Of a DNA stretch of 64,000 nt, positions 60,428 to 64,000 are shown piece by piece. The notes below the pieces were generated by a model. It saw only the letters and a program-made list of their open reading frames with translations. It made no database searches and was not told the origin of the DNA. Within the stretch, counting starts at the first letter, position 1. Every line of letters begins with the position of its first letter. Where the stretch lies: the NCBI RefSeq assembly GCF_023065955.2, contig NW_026622952.1:29808313-29872312 (forward strand), read 5' to 3'. The translations under genes and the position numbers were made by a program. Source of the DNA: Ursus arctos (taxonomy: Eukaryota > Chordata > Mammalia > Carnivora > Ursidae).

Positions 60428-60837
60428 TGTTGGTTCGTAAGCTCTTTGGGAGCTTCGCAGGTGTCATCTGAAACTGGCCCTCATACATGGAGGTCAGAGG
60501 GAGAGCAGGAGAAAGAGGCAGACGGGGTTTGTAGGTGGTGGGTTGAATAAGCAGGTAAGCTTACATATGAGTCTTGTCTTAGGTGGCAGCAGGACGAATG
60601 GATCCCCGTACCTGCCCAGCCACCAAACCTTAATAGAGGTTTTAACTGGCTTCAGTCACTTACATTGTCCAGATGGCCTCAGAACCACATCACTGTCTCA
60701 AGGCTATGTCCTTGGAGCAGCCTCTGGGAGCAGGGAAGGCAAGCGGAAGGACGGAGGAGGGGTGGGGAGCCTCTGAGTGTTTGGGTCCGGCTGTCAGGTC
60801 AGCTGTTGTCACTTCCCCTCAATGACCTCACCCAACA
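60428..60837 (+). mobile_element. Solo LTR, copy 2 of the 56890 family
   Basis: Starts TGTTGGTTCGTAAGCTC and ends CCCAACA. It shares AGCTT-C-CAGGTGT, GGAGAAAGAGG, CAGAACCACATCACTGTCTC-type and GCAGCCTCTGGGAG blocks in the same order and orientation as 56890-57263. No matching duplication at its edges was found. The 77-codon and 81-codon frames inside it are LTR sequence. Confidence 0.65.
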
Positions 60838-63099
60838 TCTTTTCCTTCATTTCTATGGGAAGAGAAGACCACACAATTTGATTGTGTTCCTGCTTTCTGT
60901 CTTCAGCTAACTTCCTGTTTTGGGCTTGATTATTCTATGTTATGTCCTTGCGCAGTGTTCTGAGTCTGTAATTGCTGCTTATGAATTTTCCCATTCAGAA
61001 ATGCTTTTGTTGTATCTTGGGCCTGACACTGTGGACCCTTATTTTCAAATGATTCGCCCTTTTGAATAGTATACAGATGAGAGCTCAAACACTGGCACAT
61101 ATAATATTTTTGAAAAATAATAGACTTAAGAAAGTAATATTCTTTATAGCAAAATAAGCAGTATGACACCTTCTCAATAAACTTATAGTTCATCTCAAAC
61201 CATTTGGGTTTGTGATCTTTGATGTAGTTTTTATTACTATACACTGGGCTATCTCTAGAACAACTCCTACTCTTTATACCATCCACAAGTAAAAAGCCAT
61301 AAACGAGGTTTTATCCCCATCCTGTTCTTCCCATGGTTATCTTCATATATTTTAGTCATAGACCCAGTACTGTGTTCCATGTATTATCCATTTATCAGAT
61401 AATTAAAAATCAATTGCTTATTAACAATTGATAAGTAAGCAATTAGCCCTCTGCAAGGTGTTGGGGTTACAAAAGAGAACAAATATGGTCCTTGCCTTCA
61501 GAGTCCTGTCTGTGCTGTAGGGGAGAATTGCATATAAACAGCTACTCACTAGAGCATGCCAAATTCCTCATGAGGGTTGTCCGAAATGCCCTTTAGGTAT
61601 GGAAATAAAAGCTATTTGGAAAATTGTGGATTCTAAAATGACTTTAATTTTGTTAGATTTGACAGGGAACTACCTATCTTTATCGATTTTCAGAAATGAT
61701 GTAATCATGCTTGTACCAAAGTTTTATAGAAAAGATGCTAGTTTACATTTTCTCAAGGCTCACAGCAGTTGACTATAATTTTTATCATACCATTGTGATT
61801 TAACGCTCCCTTTCAGGTCCAAATGAATCTCTGTTTCCTGAAAAGACTCCATGGATTGCATGGGCTGTTCTGGAATGAATCCTTCCTGCAGCCTCAGTAC
61901 TTGGTGCCCCATCATTGGCCATGTTATGTTCAATAACAACAAGAGATGACAAACGTGAGGATTTTTCCCCACTGTGTCACATAACTTAGAGCCCGATTAG
62001 GCGTCCTTATCAAAACATGTACTGATAAGACAGCTGTGCTCTTTTTTGTTTTACCAAACCTAGCAAGTATTTTATTTGCAATAAAGAGACTGAAGGGCCA
62101 TCAAAGTTGTGTGGAGCCATCTGCTTCTGAAATTAGTTTCATACGGGGAGTTTAATCCACAGTAATTGTCATCTATTTATGATCCTGGAGATGCATTGTG
62201 TTTAGTCTATAGTTAACTACACACATCTAATTCCACTCTGTCACCTTATATCAAGTGTGTGAGCGCCATTTTCCAAATGGCAAAGACACGGTAATAACCC
62301 AGGACTTATGCATGGTAATGAATCATATCACAGGGCTTGGTCTGTCTAAAAAAGTACTAAGAACTCTGTGCCTGCTAAGAAGCATATGGAGAAACATGAT
62401 ATATGATTCAGTTTATAAAAGCACAACTTAAAAATTTAATGTAGTTAAGAGCAGGTGGGAATTCTGTAAGTAATGGGTAAGACTTGATTTTGTCAACCTC
62501 TCAATGGGGACTGAGTCATGTCTTACGACTGCTTAATTTTCTTCAGTCTTGGACTATAGGAGACCCATTAGTCATATGTCATTCATTCTTGTGTTCCTCA
62601 AGGCATCTTTGACCTATTTTTCACAAAATATATACAATTTGTGGGCAAAGTTGAATACATGTGTGTTAAAATGTGTTCTAGGATATTTAAACAAGCCTAA
62701 GTTCATTTTTAAAAGAGGCAAAAAACTGGGAAGACACCCTCTCCCACCCCATCCCCATCGATGGGGCTCTATGTTCATCTCTGTAGGGTCTTTTCTCATG
62801 TGATCTGTAAATAATCTATCAAATGACTAGTAAATTGTCTGGCTTCCCACCCCACCCCCCATCTGTCTTAAGGCTTGATATGCTGCTTTTCTTCACTAAC
62901 TTGAAAGCATTAACACATTTAATGTGCTCTGACCCAAACAATGAGCAAAGCTTCTGGTTCACTATCAGAATTGCGTTTTGCCAGACTGTGTCTAATAGTC
63001 CACTATTAGATATGAACTTTCATTCCTTTGGGTTTAGTAGTCCAAAAATAAAAATTCCTGGAGTACAATGAGACATTTTTTTGTATTTTTGAGAACAGA
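60838..63099. other. Unassigned, mostly unique non-coding sequence
   Basis: No gene. An ancient-repeat-like piece at 61440-61540 (GGTCCTTGCCTTCAGAGTCC) and a short inverted repeat at 61412-61444 occur. The block 62100-62500 is non-repeat and motif-rich and is treated as a candidate regulatory element in the findings. A 118-codon minus-strand frame at 60930-61286 has no recognised domain. Confidence 0.42.
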
Positions 63100-63866
63100 A
63101 AATAGTTTTTTTATCCATTTATCTCTTAATGGACACTTGGATTACTTCCATATTTTGGCTATTATAGCTAATGCTGAAATAGACATAGAGGTGCATGTAT
63201 TTTTCAAATTAGTGTTTTTGTTTTCGTTGGGTCATTTTCCAGCAGTGGAATTACAGGATTGTATAGTAATTCTATTTTTAATTATTTGAGGAACTGCTAT
63301 ACTGTTTTCCACAGTGGCTGCACCAGTTGGCATTCTCACCAAGAGCGCATGAGGGTGCCTTTTTCTCCACATCCTCAGCAACACTCGTTTCTTGTCTTTG
63401 TGAGCTTAGTCATTCTTTCAGGTGTGAGGTGATGACTTGTTTTGATTTTGACTTACATTTCCCTGACGATGAGTGATGCTGAGCATTTTTATGTGTGCCT
63501 GTTGGCCATCTGTATGTTTTCTTTGGAAAAATCTCTATTCTGGTCCTCTGCATATTTTTAATTGGATTGTGGTTTTTGTGTTTGTTTTTTGGTGTTGAGT
63601 TGTAGACATTCTTTATATAGGTTGGATATTAACCTCTTATCGAATATATTATTTGCAAATATCTTCTTCCATTCAGTAGATTGCCTTTTTGCTTTGTTGT
63701 TGGGTTCCTTTGTTGTGCCAAAAAGCTTTTTATTTTGAGGTAGTTCCAATAGTTTAATTTTGCTTTTGTGTCCCTTGCCAGGGGACACATATCTGTAAAA
63801 ATATTTCTATGGCTGATATCAAAGAGATTACCGTCTATGGTTTCTTCGAGGAATTTTATGGTTTCA
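63100..63866 (-). mobile_element. L1 ORF2 fragment, antisense, lacking its 3' UTR
   Basis: From TTAATGGACACTTGG onward the minus strand reads the ORF2 C-terminal part. The frame at 63558-63788 carries the WKKIFANN-like segment equivalent to the one in the 17656-17844 frame. Unlike the other L1s, the 3' UTR is absent at the left edge, so the element is cut at both ends. Confidence 0.88.
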
Positions 63867-64000
63867 GATCATATATACCTATACATACACTCATGCACGT
63901 ACATGCATACACACAAATACACATGTACATACACATTCATATGTGCATGCATATGCATATGTGTGCATACCCCCCACACAACCCCCACATTCACAAATAC
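63867..64000. repeat. Compound CA/TA/TG microsatellite at window end
   Basis: An imperfect alternating purine-pyrimidine tract (ATACAC, GCATGC, TATGCATATG units) is followed by C-rich sequence. It abuts the end of the L1 and continues out of the window. Confidence 0.85.

Noticed and set aside
56890..60837. A 3.9-kb provirus with paired LTRs
   Set aside because: Tigger transposon sequence resumes directly after the first LTR and a SINE and unique sequence fill the rest, so no retroviral interior is present.
60930..61286. 118-codon minus-strand frame
   Set aside because: No domain, signal, or gene context; amino-acid composition is as expected from translated AT-rich intergenic DNA.

Overview
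This window reads as non-coding nuclear DNA from a carnivoran mammal. It is AT-rich and has no bacterial-style gene packing. It is seeded with tRNA-derived carnivore SINEs (SINEC type, ending in an AAATAAATAAATAAAATCTTT tail) and carnivore L1 fragments. Six of the nine SINEs carry the extended body seen in bears and seals (CAGCCAGCGAGAGAGGGAAC when read antisense). I therefore infer an arctoid caniform such as a bear or pinniped, not a dog or cat. That family assignment is from memory, not from a search.

I found no protein-coding gene that I would defend. The open frames present are 60 to 129 codons long, fall in repeats or low-complexity sequence, and show no domain or exon chain. The longest recognisable protein matches are antisense L1 ORF2 remnants. 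No rRNA, functional tRNA, CRISPR or replication system is visible. The region is either a gene desert or the interior of a large intron.

Layout. 0.5-4.8 kb: one old antisense L1 interrupted by three SINEs. 6.5-7.4 kb: an L1 3' scrap, a 33-bp tandem duplication and a MaLR LTR. 8.6-10.1 kb: L2, then an antisense L1 carrying a SINE. 10.1-16.8 kb: mostly unassigned, with L2, MIR, a microsatellite and an orphan exon-like ORF near 13.7 kb. 16.8-17.9 kb: a younger antisense carnivore L1. 17.9-27.4 kb: mostly unique, with two L1 3' segments and a possible conserved element at 26.4-26.9 kb. 27.5-30.4 kb: a SINE and a probable antisense MaLR/ERVL-type remnant with its LTR. 30.4-41.4 kb: microsatellite, MIRs, and old L1 at 38 kb. 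41.4-42.1 kb: two SINEs. 43.3-46.9 kb: a MER-like repeat, a 2.3-kb antisense L1 and a sense HAL1/L1 tail. 48.6 kb: a SINE with a clean target duplication. 49-54 kb: old repeats, two tandem duplications (33-bp and 80-bp units) and a MaLR LTR. 56.4-60.8 kb: a Tigger-type DNA transposon with a solo LTR inside it, a SINE, and a second copy of the same LTR. 63.1-64 kb: another antisense L1 running into a microsatellite.

The main large-scale pattern is L1 orientation: nearly every L1 lies on the minus strand. Because introns tend to lose sense-strand L1s, this hints that the window may sit inside an intron of a plus-strand gene. Repeat family names are from recognition of typical sequence and need a RepeatMasker run for subfamily assignment.
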